Shown: positions 11,931 to 24,100, numbered from the stretch's first letter. The stretch is 64,000 nucleotides of DNA from Nicotiana tabacum (GCF_000715075.1 NC_134101.1:151627084-151691083); one strand, 5' to 3'. Made by a program: numbers and translations. Notes: a model not told the origin generated them from the letters alone.

Positions 11931-12860
11931 ACAACTTGCCCAATCTGAGTCTCAATATGCCTTTAACTGCAAACTGTTATTGCTTGGCAGCAATAATCCT
12001 TGTCCAGGATTGGTTTTTAAATATCTAAGCACCGGAATAGCATGTGCCCGATGACTTTGTTTCGGATTCTGCATGAATTGGCTTAAAATATGGACAACGT
12101 AAGTAATGTCCGGCTTGGTAATTGTTAGGTATAATAATCTGCCAACTAACCTCCTTTATTGAGATTGATCGAGGAGGGGTTCACTTCCTTCTTCTGACAA
12201 TTGATGACGTTGCTCCATAGGGGTAGGACTTGGCCTAGCCTCTGATAACCAAGCTTCTTTAAATATGTCCAGTACATACTTTCTTTGATTTAGAAACAAT
12301 CCTTTTGGTGATCTTACAACCTCAATTCCCAAGAAATATTTTAGCTTACCGAGATCTTTGATGTGGAAACACTGGTTCAAATAGCTTTTAAACTGCTCAC
12401 ATTGATCCGCATTGTTACCAGCGAGTATTATGTCGTTTACATATACCAACGCTGCTAGAAATGTCGAGCCTTGCTCATAAACAAATAACGAGTGTTCTAT
12501 TTGACATCTTTTGAAGCCATAATCTTCCAAAGCCGACGATAACTTTGCAAACCAATTTCTAGATGCCTGACGAAGATCATAAATCGATTTCCTAAGTTTG
12601 CAAACTAGTTGTGGATCTTTGGGCTTATATCCTGGTGGTGGTGTCATTTACACCTCTTCATCTAAGTAGCCATGTAAGAATGCATTGTGCACATCTAACT
12701 GGTAAATCAACCAACCTCTAGAGACAACAACAACTAGCAGACAACGGACATTATCCATTTTTGCAACGGGCGCGAAGGTTTCATTGTAATCTTCTCCTTC
12801 CACTTAGGTAAAACATTTTGCCATGAGCCTTGCATTGTAGCGCTCTATCGTTCCATCTGC
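11931..12860 (-). pseudogene. Copia reverse transcriptase
   Basis: The best open part, 12156-12647, contains LRKSIYDLRQASRNWFAKL, then the active-site block, then KDLGKLKYFLGIEV. The catalytic motif reads YVND, with the codon at 12435-12437 giving Asn where copia RT has the first Asp of YVDD, so the metal-binding pair is broken. The N-terminal RT segments above 12650 are in another frame and interrupted by stops. RT would act on element RNA within the virus-like particle. Confidence 0.88.
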
Positions 12861-12867
12861 TCTATAT

Positions 12868-13579
12868 TTAATTTGAAAAACCCACTTGCATCCAACAGCC
12901 CTTTTCCTTGTGAAAGTGGTTTAAGTTCCCAGGTTTTATTATTTTCAAGTGCAACAATTTCATTAGCCATTGCCTCTCACCAACGAACATCTTGTACTGC
13001 CTGAGAAAATGATTTTGGCTCATCATACGAAGTGATGGCCACTTGATATGCACAATGTGCATCATATGATAGATACTTGGAAAGTGGATACAACTTACTT
13101 GATGAAACAGTATGGTGGGCATCTTCCATTGGGTCTTGCTTGGAGGTGGCATGTCATACATACTCCTTCATGTACGAGGGTTGCTGCTTGATGCGTATTG
13201 GCCTTCATTGAGTTGTCTCAATTGCTGTATTGCTCGAATTCTCAAGCTGTACCTCACCAAAATGTCCTGAACTATCAATGATCGAAGTTGAATTACTTTC
13301 ATTCGACTCATTTATTGCATTTCGTGTTCTTTTAGACACATTCAGTTCTTGAGTTTGCTGCCTTGGCTCATCATTCCTTACTTCTGGTAGGTGTTGCACT
13401 ATGTCTTCTAGTGACTGTGACTCTAAAATTTCTTTAGCTCTTTGATCGTACAATCTATGATCATTGCTTCTCATCTGCATGTTAGTTGCAAAGGAAAAAA
13501 CTAGTTCTTCAAATACCACATCACGTGAGACAAAGTATGACTTTTGTGCCAAATCAGACTTTCCATCCCTTTTGCCCAT
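12868..13579 (-). pseudogene. Copia integrase-RT linker region
   Basis: The minus strand 13205-13579 reads FVSRDVVFEE, the usual transition after integrase, followed by a Ser/Asn-rich linker. 12868-13161 is a further fragment in a different frame that should contain the start of RT. No independent gene is implied. Confidence 0.65.
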
Positions 13580-13588
13580 GAGGGTAAC

Positions 13589-14587
13589 CTATGAACGTCT
13601 CTCCCCGAACTTATCCTTTGGTCCATGGCTTGGACGTTCATAACAAAGGCAGCCTAGTGTTCTTAAGTGACTGTAACTGGCCACATTGTTAAACAACAGT
13701 TCATAAGGTGTTCTACCTTCATTAGCTTTCATAGGTGTTCTATTGATTAAATGTGCCGCTGTGAGCACACAATCTCCCCAAAAAGCTAGAGGTAGGTTAG
13801 CTTGGAACCTCAATGCTCTATCTACATTCAAAATATGTCTATGTTTTTTCTCAACTCTTCCATTTTGCTGTGGAGTTCCTGCACAAGAAGTCTCACAGAT
13901 TATCCCTCTCTGTTTGTAATATGATTGCAAACAACTACTCATAAATTCAGTCCCATTATCACTTCTTACCTTTTGTATTCTCAAACCAAATTTATTTTCA
14001 ACCATGGCACAAAAGTTCTTTATTAGGTTACATGTTTCACTCTTTTCCTTAAGAAGATATACCCATACACCAAGACTATAATCATCCATGATTGTGAGAA
14101 AATAGTGCGCACCTAGGGTCGAAGGAGTTTTGTATCTTCCCCATAAATCACAGTGAATTAAAGCAAAAGGTCGAGATTCTTTATTCTTATTAATATCAAA
14201 AGTAGCTCTTGTTCGTTTTGCTCTACAGTAGCATACATCACAAGGCAAAGTAAAATCTTTATTAAAACTAACACCAATTAAACTGGATATCTTCATGATG
14301 CTATTATGTGAAGGATGACCCATCCGTGCGTGCCAAAGACTCTATTCATTCCTTTGAGTAGTTACCAAGTTACAGCTTGATGCTATGCCCTCCAAGTAGT
14401 AGACACCATTGGCGAGATTACCCATTCCAATCTGCTTCTTCAGAGTAAGGTCCTGTATCAAACACCCATTGAAAAAGAAGATTATCATACATGTACTATC
14501 GCTTGCAAGTTTATGGACAGAAATAAGATTGCAAGCAAAGGAAGGTACTAGCAACACATCAATCAGAGTTAAATCGCTTTTTATCAC
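13589..14587 (-). pseudogene. Copia integrase
   Basis: The minus-strand frame 13589-14323 starts within GAG-pre-integrase (MGHPSHNSIMKI) and has the zinc-finger cysteines CDVCYC. The catalytic triad is present: Asp in HCDLWG, Asp in VRSDNGTEF and Glu in NGRVEKKHR, with HLINRTP after it. 14342-14587 is the upstream part and includes LIDVLLVPSFACNLISVHKL. A stop separates the two near 14340. The triad looks intact even though the reading frame is not continuous. Confidence 0.88.
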
Positions 14588-14589
14588 AG

Positions 14590-15737
14590 ATGTTCCTGCT
14601 TCTTATGCTTTCAACTTATCTCCATTGGGCAAGAATGTCTATTGTTGGATGCAATTTATAGATATTCCTCAAAAGTGATTTGTGTGGAGTCATATGGTGG
14701 GATGCTCCACTATCGATCAGCCAACAATTATTAAAATTTGCCTTACCACTCAGTTGTGTTGAAATCTGATCTTGCTGTTGCTTCTCCTTAAATATGTTAA
14801 AGAGCTGATTGATTTTCATAGTGAAACCAGCTATCTGTACCTCAGTTTGGTTCTCGGTGGAGTCTTGAACCGATTGCGTGTTGATAGAAGCAACATGTGA
14901 AGCACGAGCAGTACCTCCCCCTAAATTTGATCGACCCCTGCCATAGCCTTTAGCACCAGACCTTCGAGTGTTCCAGTTTGCTGGGTAGCCTGTGACCTCA
15001 AACCATTGGCTTTTCTCATGACCAATCTTTTGGCAGTGACCACATATTGGTCGTTGGTTGTCTCTGGTTCCTCCTTTGGCTGATTGTGTTTTGCCTGATA
15101 CATGAAAGGCAGATGCTTCCTGCTTCGTCTCTCTTTGAGATGCGACATTTTGTTGGCTTTCTTCTCTGATCACCATGGCATATGCCTTTCATAGATTAAC
15201 CATTGGCTCAGCGTTTAAGATCTGGGACTTCACGGAATCATAAAGTCCAGAATCGAGTCCCATAAGAAACTGATAAATTCGCTCCTCCTCTTCACTTCGT
15301 TGATGTTCCTGCTTGGCTGCACAACTGCATCCTGTTAGTGGGTCGAGGTCATTCAGCTCATCCCACAACGCCTTTAACTTTGTGTAATAGCTTAACACGT
15401 TTGTCCATCTTGTATGAGTAGGCTTATGTCTCTCTTAATCTGGTAGATCCTTGGAGCTTTCCCTTGGGTGAATCACTCTTCAATATCGATCAAAACCTCT
15501 CTGGCAGTCTCAGCATATGCAACACTGCCGTGAAAGTTCTTGTCAAGAGAGTTAAAAATCCATGATATGATCACGGAGTTGCATGTCTCCCAATAATTGG
15601 CTTCTGAAGTTCGCCTGTGGCTTTTTAATCAAGCCATTCACAAATCCAAGTTTGTTCTTTGACTTTAGGGCATTCTTTATTGCTCTAGCCCATGTTGTGT
15701 AATTTTTTCCATCAAACAGGCATGAGGTGAGTATCAT
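14590..15737 (-). pseudogene. Copia gag and protease
   Basis: From the N-terminus, 15552-15737 holds CLFDGKNYTTWARAIKNAL. 15189-15398 holds the UBN2-like segment (YYTKLKALWDELNDLDP, RIYQFLMGLDSGLYDSVKSQIL). 14616-15176 carries a zinc knuckle and the protease active site, CWLIDSGASHHMT. The knuckle reads CGHCQKIGHEKSQW, so the fourth ligand is Trp where Cys is expected. Stops separate the pieces at about 15180 and 15430. Confidence 0.85.
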
Positions 15738-15850
15738 CCCGGGATTGTCCGAGGCATGGAGAAAAATGGTGAACTAACCTCCACCATCTTCGCATCTGTC
15801 ACCTTTGGGGTTCCCATCACAGATTTCCCAAGTTCTAGGTTTCCCAACCT

Positions 15851-15863
15851 TGCTCCGATACCA
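15851..15863 (-). other. Copia primer-binding site
   Basis: On the minus strand TGGTATCGGAGCA directly follows the LTR. It resembles the complement of the initiator-tRNA-Met 3' end (TGGTATCAGAGC) with one substitution. Confidence 0.85.
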
Positions 15864-16065
15864 TGTGAAAACAAGAGTTTTATTTTGAAAAGAATTAACT
15901 TGTGAATTTACTGCAGTCATGGTACAGTTTAAATACATACAAGAGACCATCATGGATGAAATATATCTACAGCCTGTGATAATCCTATTTACATGAATGA
16001 CTTATCTACAAGGATTAGTACTTATCCATTAGAGTCGTAGTATAACTCTTCTATTCCTGCTGATA
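15864..16065 (-). repeat. Copia 5' LTR
   Basis: 202 bp, partner of 11244-11445, followed outward by the GTTGG duplication at 16066-16070. Confidence 0.9.
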
Positions 16066-16070
16066 GTTGG
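16066..16070. other. Copia target-site duplication, right copy (GTTGG)
   Basis: Exact partner of 11239-11243. Confidence 0.92.
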
Positions 16071-16095
16071 GTTGACTACTTTTTGGGGCAACTAT

Positions 16096-16560
16096 CACTA
16101 CAAGAAAAATGCTCAATAGCAAAGGAAAAATTGCTCCCTAAAAGTAAGTAATTGGTCTCAAATAGTCAATAGCAACCAGCTAATCTGGTCCTTAAAGCTT
16201 CCACTAGTAAAGGTCGTTAAGGACGAGATCGGGTGCTGGTCGATAAAACTGTTTTGCGACCAGTTTAAAACTAGCCCTTAAATAATTTTTAAGAACCATG
16301 TTTCTGGTCTATTTGCATATTTTTGGGACTAAATTCCTGGTCCTTAAAATATTTTTGCGACTAGTTTAAATGTGGTCGTTACAACATTTTGCGGCCAGTT
16401 AGAAGCTAGCCGTTATATCTTTTCCGAGAAGTTAAAAGCTGGTCCCTAGCTCGAACAGGTCGGCACTACAAAGCTAAAGATTTAGCAACCAAGTTTTCTA
16501 TCCGTAAAAAGGGATTAAGGACTAACAGTCTAGTCCCTAAAGAAACAAGTCACAAGTCCC
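16096..16560 (+). mobile_element. Terminus of a CACTA (En/Spm-type) DNA transposon
   Basis: CACTACAAGAAAAA at 16096-16109 is the classical plant CACTA terminal inverted repeat, preceded by TAT as a possible 3-bp target duplication. The next several hundred bases hold diverged subterminal motifs of the GCGACCAGTTTAAA kind at about 16256, 16357 and 16391, with complementary CTGGTCCTTAAA forms between them, as subterminal regions of this superfamily do. I did not find the opposite end (TTTTCTTGTAGTG) or a transposase, so the right limit is a guess. Confidence 0.65.
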
Positions 16561-17170
16561 TAAATCACATTCATATTGCAACTTGAAAATAGAGTATATT
16601 AATATATAGATGATGTTGCTTTCATAAAATATTACAAAAAATGATCAACATCAGTTAATTGCACCATACATCAATGATGTAAGCTAATCACAATATAGTG
16701 TTTATAAACATTTAGCAAAAACATATAACTAATATTCCTCGATTGTAATGTAAATTTTCTTGAAATTCCCAGAAAAATAATGGTTAATCTGTATATCGTC
16801 AAAAATCTGCTTCTAGTAAACTTCAATATCCAAAACACGTAGAGGAAATAAGAAATTTTAGTTAGAAAAATTATATATAACAGTGTAGACAGAACAAAAC
16901 CAGGGGCAGACATAAGATTACAAAAATAACAAAGAAAAAAGAAGCAACGGAAAATTAATAGCTAGACACCATTGTTCCCTTTCATCTTATTAACTTAGAT
17001 TGGTTTGTCAACAAAAGGTGGAATGAATAAATCATCATAAATAATAAAATTTTTAGGAAGAACACTAGCAGATCTAAGTACTTGTGTGGTTGCAGAATTT
17101 CCACATATATTGGCTCTAAATCATGAGCAATTTCCTTAACAAACCACTGTCCACCAACATATCCCAAAAC
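16561..17170. other. Unassigned AT-rich stretch
   Basis: About 600 bases between the CACTA subterminal motifs and the Athila remnant. It could be interior of the CACTA element. A 61-residue minus-strand frame at 16982-17167 (MGYVGGQWFVKEIAHDLEP) resembles nothing I recognise. I see no RNA gene. Confidence 0.4.
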
Positions 17171-17379
17171 CTAAGCTCAACTTCTATTACTCTTTTTATG
17201 GCAGGTCCGATGGGAAAATGTTGTCATATCTTGTAGTAGTAACTAACAGTCTAACACTCAACCCTGGAGTATGCTTTAAATCATGTTAAAAAAAAATCTA
17301 ACTACAAAAGAACTTGGGTTTCCTCCCAAGAAGCACATAATTTAACATTACGGCACGACACATGGTCTAAGTATCATCA

Positions 17380-18020
17380 AGTGAAGTAAATGACCACTAC
17401 CACGTGGCTCTCTCTAGCTTTACCCAAGTAGTGCTTCACCCGGTGACCATTGACTCAGAATATGTCATTGTTTTTGTTCTTCAAATCCAATGCATCGAAG
17501 GGAGTCACACGAACTATTTCAAATGGACTACTCCACTTGGACTTGAGCTTCCCGAGAAACATCCTCAACCTTGAGTTAAACAACAATACAAGATCACCGA
17601 CCTTGAACTCTTTGTTCCAAAATGTACTTGTCATGAAGATATTTTATCTTTACTTTGTACAAGTATGAACTCTTATATATATGGTACCGGAAAACATCCA
17701 ACTCATTCAAGTTTGCAACCCGCAAGTTAGTGGCTACATCCCAATCAAGGTTCAATTTCTTCAAGGCCCATATTGCCTTGTACTCCAGTTCCATCAGAAG
17801 ATGACAAGCTTTCCCTAACACTAACCGGTATAGAAACATTTCGATGGGTGTTTTGTAAGGCATCCTATAAACCCATTACACATCATCAACCCATTACAGC
17901 CTCAACGCATTTGAACACATAATCTACCACAACCAAGATGTAAATGTTTCCACACGGACTCACAAAAATGTCCTATAAAGTCAATGCTCCAAACATCAAA
18001 CATATCAATCTCCAAACCAC
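17380..18020 (-). pseudogene. Athila-type integrase remnants
   Basis: Read on the minus strand, about 18000-17890 shows FDVWSIDFIGHF, the start of the integrase core. 17863-17594 shows YKTPIEMFLYRLVLGKACHL, LNELDVFRYHIYKSSYLYK and KIKYLHDKYI. 17590-17380 shows FKVGDLVLLFNSRLRMF, KLKSKWSSPFEIVRV and VNGHRVKHYLG. The segment between the first Asp and the YKTPIEM block, which would hold the other two catalytic acids, is deleted. No functional integrase is possible. Confidence 0.82.
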
Positions 18021-18023
18021 AAG

Positions 18024-19396
18024 TCACCTTTCACTTGAGGTGGGTGAATTCCCGCCTCTTCCACTTCTTGTGATAACCGCCATAGCATGCCCCTTATTGT
18101 TACCACCCTTTGGGTTCACTACCGTGTTACTTGGTAGTGCACCCTTTGGACGAGAATTAAGAGCATGAGAGATTTGCCTCATTTGAACTTCTAGATTACG
18201 AATTGATGTGTTGTGTGAGGTAAGTTGGGCATTCGAATCGGAATTCTTTTCCATAATTTGCTTAAACATATTCTCAGTATGACTCATCTCATTATTTGAA
18301 GAACTTGAACCATGGGAAGGATAAGGAGGTGTGTTTTTCGGTTGTTGATACATTGCGGGCCTTTGAAAACTCGAACCTCGATTTCCTTGATTTTTCCCCA
18401 ACCACCTTGATTATTGCCTCCCAAATTTCCTAAGCAAGTTCATGCCATGGAGGGAGTAAATGTGTTGGTGAATAAGAAGAGGACAAAGGGTCCACAAGCC
18501 TTTGCTAGTTGAGTCATTATTATTGTCAATTTGGCAATGGCTTGCCCATGGTCTTTCAACTCTTTGTGGAGGTGAATCATGTTGGGATCACCTTGTGGAA
18601 CATTAGCTCGGGATTGCCAAGACGATGACGTTTCTACCATCTCATCAAGAATCTCACATGCATCCGTATAAGGTATTGTCATAAAGTTTCCACTGGCCAT
18701 TTGATTGACCACACATTGGTTTGTAGTATTAATACCACAATAGAAAGTTTGTTGGATCATGTTGTCAGTCATATCATTGTTCGGGCACTCCTTTACCATT
18801 ATCCGATACCTCTCCCAAATCTTATGCAAAGGTGCATTAGGCTGTTGCTTAAACGCTAATATTTCATCCCTAAGAGTAGCCATATGCTCGAGAGAGAAAA
18901 ACTTAGCAATAAACTTTGCTGCCAATTTATTCCAAGTATGTATTGAATGATTAGGCAAGCGTTCCAATCAATCTAAAGATTTACCCCGTAGAGAGAAGGG
19001 AAAAAGCCTTAGCCTCAAAGCATTCTCGTAAACATTAATTTTCTTGCTCTCCCAACACGTATCCAGAAAGCCCTTCAAATGTTTATAGGCATTTTGATTT
19101 GGCGCACATGCGAAAAAGCCTCGTTGCTCTAGAAAAGCGAGCATCACATTGATAATTTGAAAGTTTCCCGCCCTAATGCGAGGGGGGTCTATTTCACTTG
19201 CATAACCCTCATTGGGTAATATCTGGTGTTGTATCACTTGTGATTGTGGAGGTAGAGGTGTGGGTGTTGGGGGCACGTTGTCTTGTTGACCCCGGCCTCG
19301 ATGATTCGGTTGTGGCACTTGAGGTACATCATCCAGTTGTTTCTCCTCGCTGTCCAACTCCCCTAATGGCATATGTTTGAACTCATTGTTTGCCAT
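18024..19396 (-). pseudogene. Athila-type gag
   Basis: The minus-strand ATG at 19396 opens MANNEFKHMPLGELD, comparable with the MAANNANGPLG start of the plus-strand Athila. A proline-rich linker is followed by the capsid: LRLRLFPFSLRGKSLD, PNHSIHTWNKLAAKFIAKFF, RDEILAFKQQPNAPLHKIWERY. The Trp codon before LERLPNH is TGA, and there are more breaks near 18440. The C-terminal part (18401-18024) has the NDxTSIRNLEVQ-like coiled coil and the VITRSGR motif that normally precedes protease. It then runs straight into integrase. Confidence 0.85.
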
Positions 19397-19490
19397 TTTG
19401 TACATCCAATTTTGTCAACAAGTTAATAACACAAAAGGGAAATAAGATATTTTAGGAACATACTCAAATATATACTAACACTGTTAAATC

Positions 19491-19508
19491 TCTCCGGCAA
19501 CGGCACCA
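19491..19508 (-). other. Athila primer-binding site (tRNA-Asp type)
   Basis: On the minus strand TGGTGCCGTTGCCGGAGA lies 5 bases after the LTR end (GATCA). It is close to the TGGCGCCGTTGCC form usual for Athila. Confidence 0.88.
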
Positions 19509-19513
19509 AAAAT

Positions 19514-21019
19514 TGATCCACGCCCAATCTGCACTCAATAGTGAGTGGAAATGATCGTTGGAAGAATATTAGCCAATAAGAGTTGAGGTCGATTTTCACA
19601 GGGAGTTTATAAGAGGTGTTAGAGTAAACACTTGGTGAGAGTACATGAAATAACTTAATTGCTCTTCCAACGCATATTTATTGTTTTCTAAGTCTACAAT
19701 CAACACTACAAATTTAAACTAAGTCAAAGAAACTAAAAAGTAGTAATTACTTTTGTTGTTTTTATGAAATGGAAAAAGCCTATGGATGTAACCTTTTCCT
19801 AGATGCTAACTTAATGGGTAAATCATGTTAATGCTTATTTTAGTGATCCGGGTATATTATAACTCTCAAATCTTAATTACCCACCCAATACTTCTCGGTT
19901 ATAGAGTGGTTATGCTCAAATTGTCTTTCTCAAGTCCAAATGGGTATTAATTCAAACGGTTGATATGAGATCATGTCGAGATTTCTCTTTCTCTAGTTCA
20001 AACCCTTTAATTAGACTAGCCAAAACCTTAACTAGTCCAATATCTTGTTAGCCAAGTTTTCCTTGATTAAGTCCCTCTTTCTCAAGTAACAACCAAGTCA
20101 AATAGGCATGAATCAATGTTTGCAACCATTAATTCTAGAAAGAATGCATAAACAAGGATAAATAATAAACATCCACTCATAAACAATCATTAGATTGATG
20201 ACCTATAAGGTTTACACACTAGGGTTGGGTCACAACCCCTAAAGAGAATCTAGCTACTCATACTATAAAATGAAGAAAGCAAAGAAGAAGAAGAAGAACT
20301 AATTAGAGGCATAAACTAAGATTTAATTGATAAAACAAATGTTTCTTCACCCAAAATAGTCACTATCCTAAACAGAAAAATATAACTGCTACTGCTCAAA
20401 ACAATACAGAACTTGCCGTAAAAAGTGTTTCCCGTCTATTAATAGTGCCTTGAAATTCACCGACAAATATGCCCTTCCGGAGGTTCTGCGGTCGCACAAT
20501 TTCATGTACGATCCGCACTTTGATTGGCTTCTTCAAGTGGAGAGATTCTGTAGCCGCACAATTCCATATGTGGTTGCACTTCAGTTTCTGCAACTGCACT
20601 TTTCCTTCTGCAGTTGCACTTTTGGCAAGGCTTCACACTTGGTCATTTTGCACATTCTCTAAACTTTTTAGATTCTTTTCAATGCGATCAGTTCTTGCAG
20701 CCGCACAATTTGATGTGTGGACCGCACTGTTAGCATCCTTTGAGGATCAGGTATCAATTCTGCGGTCACAGATGTATTTCTACAGACCGCACTTTCGTCT
20801 GCAGCCATATAATTCCTTCTGAGGATTGCACTTTGGCCTGGTACACTCCTTCTTGCCTTTATGAACTGGAACACTCCTTTTTGAGTTAGAACTCTTTGTT
20901 TAGGTCCAATTCTCCAACATGCCTGCAATTTGCACAATTTCATTAGTTTGGGGAATACGAATCAATACTTTCAGACTAAAACTAAAGAAAGAAAGTACTA
21001 ATAAGTGGTTAAATCCACA
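19514..21019 (-). repeat. 5' LTR of the deleted Athila element
   Basis: On the minus strand it ends GTGGATCA, next to the primer site. The start is placed at TGTGGATTTAACC (21019), giving 1506 bp compared with 1534 bp for the LTR at 61160-62693. That start is inferred from length and from shared interior blocks such as the TTGCAGG and CTCAAAAAGGAGT segments; it is not proven by a target duplication. Confidence 0.7.
20436..20830 (-). promoter_or_regulatory. CpG-palindrome cluster in Athila LTR (minus copy)
   Basis: Units related to TGCGGTCGCAC and GTGCGGTCC (for example TTCTGCGGTCGCACAATTTC at 20483-20502) occupy 20477-20830, many decayed by CpG to TpG or CpA change. A weak TATA-like CTATTAATAG lies at 20436-20445 on the transcription-downstream side. 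It begins about 190 bases into the LTR, as in the plus-strand Athila LTR. Confidence 0.5.
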
Positions 21020-21105
21020 CTTATAAATGATTCCCACAAAGGCATATGTTTTTAAAAGTATATGTGTGTATATATATCATGAATTTCTTGTCAATCGCCC
21101 TTAGC
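21020..21105. other. Unassigned AT-rich spacer
   Basis: 86 bases including an imperfect TGTATATATAT run between the Athila LTR and the Ogre 3' LTR. Confidence 0.5.
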
Positions 21106-24100
21106 TATTGCACCCCCTTTTTTCCTCCGCGAAGAAAGTCCGGGTTTCGACATTCCATGGGGTGCAATGACTCATTTCCTTTTGGGAATTAGTTATTTGA
21201 AGAGTCGCCACCTAATGGATTATGGTGTGTTAGGGAACCTAGAGTGATTAACTGTTGAATTGGTCTGCATCACCAGAGATTAGGGTAACGACTTGAGATA
21301 ACCTCGAGGGGAAAGTGTTAGGGACCCCTCTTGGTCCACAACTGTGGGTCTCGACCGAACTTATATTTACAAATTAGTCTATACAAATAGTTGAATCAAA
21401 TAAGTACAGCACGTTTGAACAAGTCAAGTAGTGAAATAAGGGTTAAATAAGTTATAAAGAAAAGTTTTAAACAAGGAGAAGGTTTGGGGAAAAGAGGGGT
21501 CCTAGGTTTTTTATCCTATAGGATCACCCCACGCAATGTTCGGTAAACACTCCTCGATGAGGGGCTACACGTGACATTAATGCGTAGTCATCATATCCCA
21601 TGTCTACCCTTCCCATCCCCTTATTGGTCATGCAAAGCGAGTGTTGGTCACTGATTCCTATTGTGTGCTGCTACTCGTCCCTTCTTAATAGTCCTGGAGG
21701 GAGTTAAGACCTCTATCTATAGGCAATTATAGACATACCCCTAAGGTTTTAAAGGCAAAAAATCTAAGGCGACAATCAAAGAAAAGCATTTAGGACTTTC
21801 ACATAAATGGAGCAATTAAAGGATCATAGTTTCCTCCGCAAACAAGCATACATGCAGCACGACTCAACAAAGCCAGTTTTGAGAAGTAAACCAGGCGAGA
21901 TACAATAGATTTATTAATCTAATTAGAGTTACTAGAAAAAATTGCGAGTTAGATCCCTATAGACATGATATCTAGGTGTATTACTGGTTTAGACAATTTG
22001 CAGTAGCATGTGAAAAACTTATTGAATCAGAATTACATCCTATAGGCATGATATCTATACTTGAATTGATTAAAACATGATGGCTTGGAACCTAGAAACA
22101 TGATCTCTAATATGACACCTGTAGGATTTATGAACATGGTTTGTACCTGACGATGTCTATTATGCAAAATGAGATCAGATTCAATAAGAGTCATACCCTA
22201 TGGACATGTTTTCTATTGAATAAAGCTAGTAGATTTGAAAGTAAAGTCATAAGAGCATTCTTTCTACCCATATTTCCCCACAAAATATACATCTACCCAC
22301 CTCTTTTCACTAGATACCCCAAATATCTATTTACAAATTATTACAGGCCAACAAATGAATTTTGTAAGTGAAATAGAAAATTAAGAAGCTATTCTATAGA
22401 GAGCCTGCAATCAGGCCACAGTTACTTAAAGCCTCAAATGGTTTTTTAAGTCTCATTTTCATAGAAAATCAGAGTCTAGGTGCATCAAAGTTCCATAAGG
22501 ATCTCAAGGACCCAGGCAATGCTTACACCTAGACTTAATAGCCAAGCATTGAACCAGTGCAGTGTGGAAAGCCAGCCTCAGTACGCCAGAGTTCCAAGGG
22601 TTCTCAAGAGGATCCCAAGGCAGTACACATACTAGAGGGGGTAGAACTTATTAACTAGGAGTAGAGTGAAAGTGCAGGACACACGTTTGAAAGAAGTTCA
22701 AAAACTGGAATGTTTTGAAAGCAATTGGTAAAAAGAGATTGTTGAAAAGAAGTTGGATTAGCAAACATAGTTCAAACATTTCAGGATATGACCACGTACA
22801 GTAAGTAAATGCATTTATTAATCATACAGGGGTTAAGGGGTTTGGGGATACACAAACATTGACTACAAATACCTAACCCTAGCAGGAGTATTAGGACTAG
22901 TATGTACATGCTCAGAGATAGTTGACGCTGGCATGATCATAAACTAGTCATGAACATAGAGGGGAATAAAGACTTGGGATTCACAAAGTGATAAGTGTAC
23001 ATTAGGTAAAAGAATGCAATTGTCCAGGCATGCTTGAATCACACAAAGGAATACAAGAACATAAAGGGAGGGGGATCATATTAGCATGCTTAACTTCAAA
23101 CTTCACAACAAAACCACAAGTAAAAGCAGGCTAGAAATAACATAAACTGAATCAAGAAGAGAAACATGTTGTTGTTGAGACATTAAATTAAACTAGGACA
23201 TACCAGTGAAGATAAAAGTAACCAGGATGAAAGAACCAAAGAGTACAGTTGATTATCCATGGCTTGCAGCTGGCTAATAGTAGTAGAATAACACTAAAAT
23301 TTTAAGTGAGACATGGGTTTTTAGAAGCCAAGTGTGTGTCTTGTTTGTGAAAGACTTATAGTATTTATAGTTGAAAGTAGGTAGTGGAATAAGGTAAAAA
23401 ATCATAGCACTATAATAGTTTAAGAACTCAGAATAAATCATATAGAGAATCAAGGAAGTAATTCCTTGAGTTAAGAGAGTCAAGGCCAAACAGGAAGATT
23501 CAGTACCATATAAAGGAGGAAGGGAAATGAGTACATGATTTAATAAGGAAAATGGTCAAGATTCAGTAGGTATAAAGTAGTCAATTAGGATCGAATTCAG
23601 AAAGACCCAATTAAGGAAAGGTTAAGTAAAACAAAGTACCATGGTAAATAAGGCAATAAAATCAGTTAATTCAAGCAGACGAGTAAAATTCTAGGACTTT
23701 GAAGGAAAATCTTTCCATTACCAAAAGTTAAGGACAATGAGAATCAATCATGGGGAGTCACAATTATGCATACCTCATCATATAAATAGAGACTATTGAA
23801 CAGAAGTAGCGAACAAACAAGGTCGATTATATATGCGGAAAGAAACAAAGGATAAGAAACACAGTCATGTAGAGGTGATGTAAGTAGGCTAGAGATTCAG
23901 CAGAGCATATTCGAAGCATGGTGACCACAAGAGATTAACAAGAACCAGGTAAACAGGCTAACACATAGAAATGAAGTAAAAGAAAGTCATGCTAACACAT
24001 GGAACCAAAATGGAGAACATCATGCTAACACAGAGAAGAAGGGTAAAGAAAATCAAGCTAACACACAGAGACAAGTAAAGAAAATCAGGTTAACACACAG

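Larger units (their letters stand above)
11244..16065 (-). mobile_element. Complete Ty1/copia retrotransposon
   Basis: A 4822-bp element with two 202-bp LTRs, PBS, gag, protease, integrase, RT, RNase H and PPT in copia order (integrase before RT), flanked by perfect GTTGG. My hand alignment of the two LTRs shows about 17 mismatches and no indels, roughly 8% divergence, so it is not a recent insertion. The gag wording (FDGKNYTTWARAIKNAL) and integrase wording suggest the Ale/Retrofit side of copia, which I hold only weakly. Coding is broken in several places and catalytic residues are changed in RT. Confidence 0.9.
17171..21019 (-). mobile_element. Deleted Athila-type Ty3/gypsy element
   Basis: On the minus strand the order is LTR (21019 to 19514), tRNA-Asp-type primer site, gag, a direct junction to integrase scraps, then a noncoding 3' flank. 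Protease, RT, RNase H and the integrase N-terminus are missing. Gag is clearly homologous to that of the plus-strand Athila element at 62812, and the LTR and primer-site layout is the same. No second LTR was found; the low-coordinate limit is approximate and may be lost in the CACTA/unassigned zone. Confidence 0.8.

Noticed and set aside
16982..17167. 61-residue minus-strand frame (MGYVGGQWFVKE) as a host gene exon
   Set aside because: No recognisable family, no splice context, and flanked by transposon sequence; kept as unassigned.
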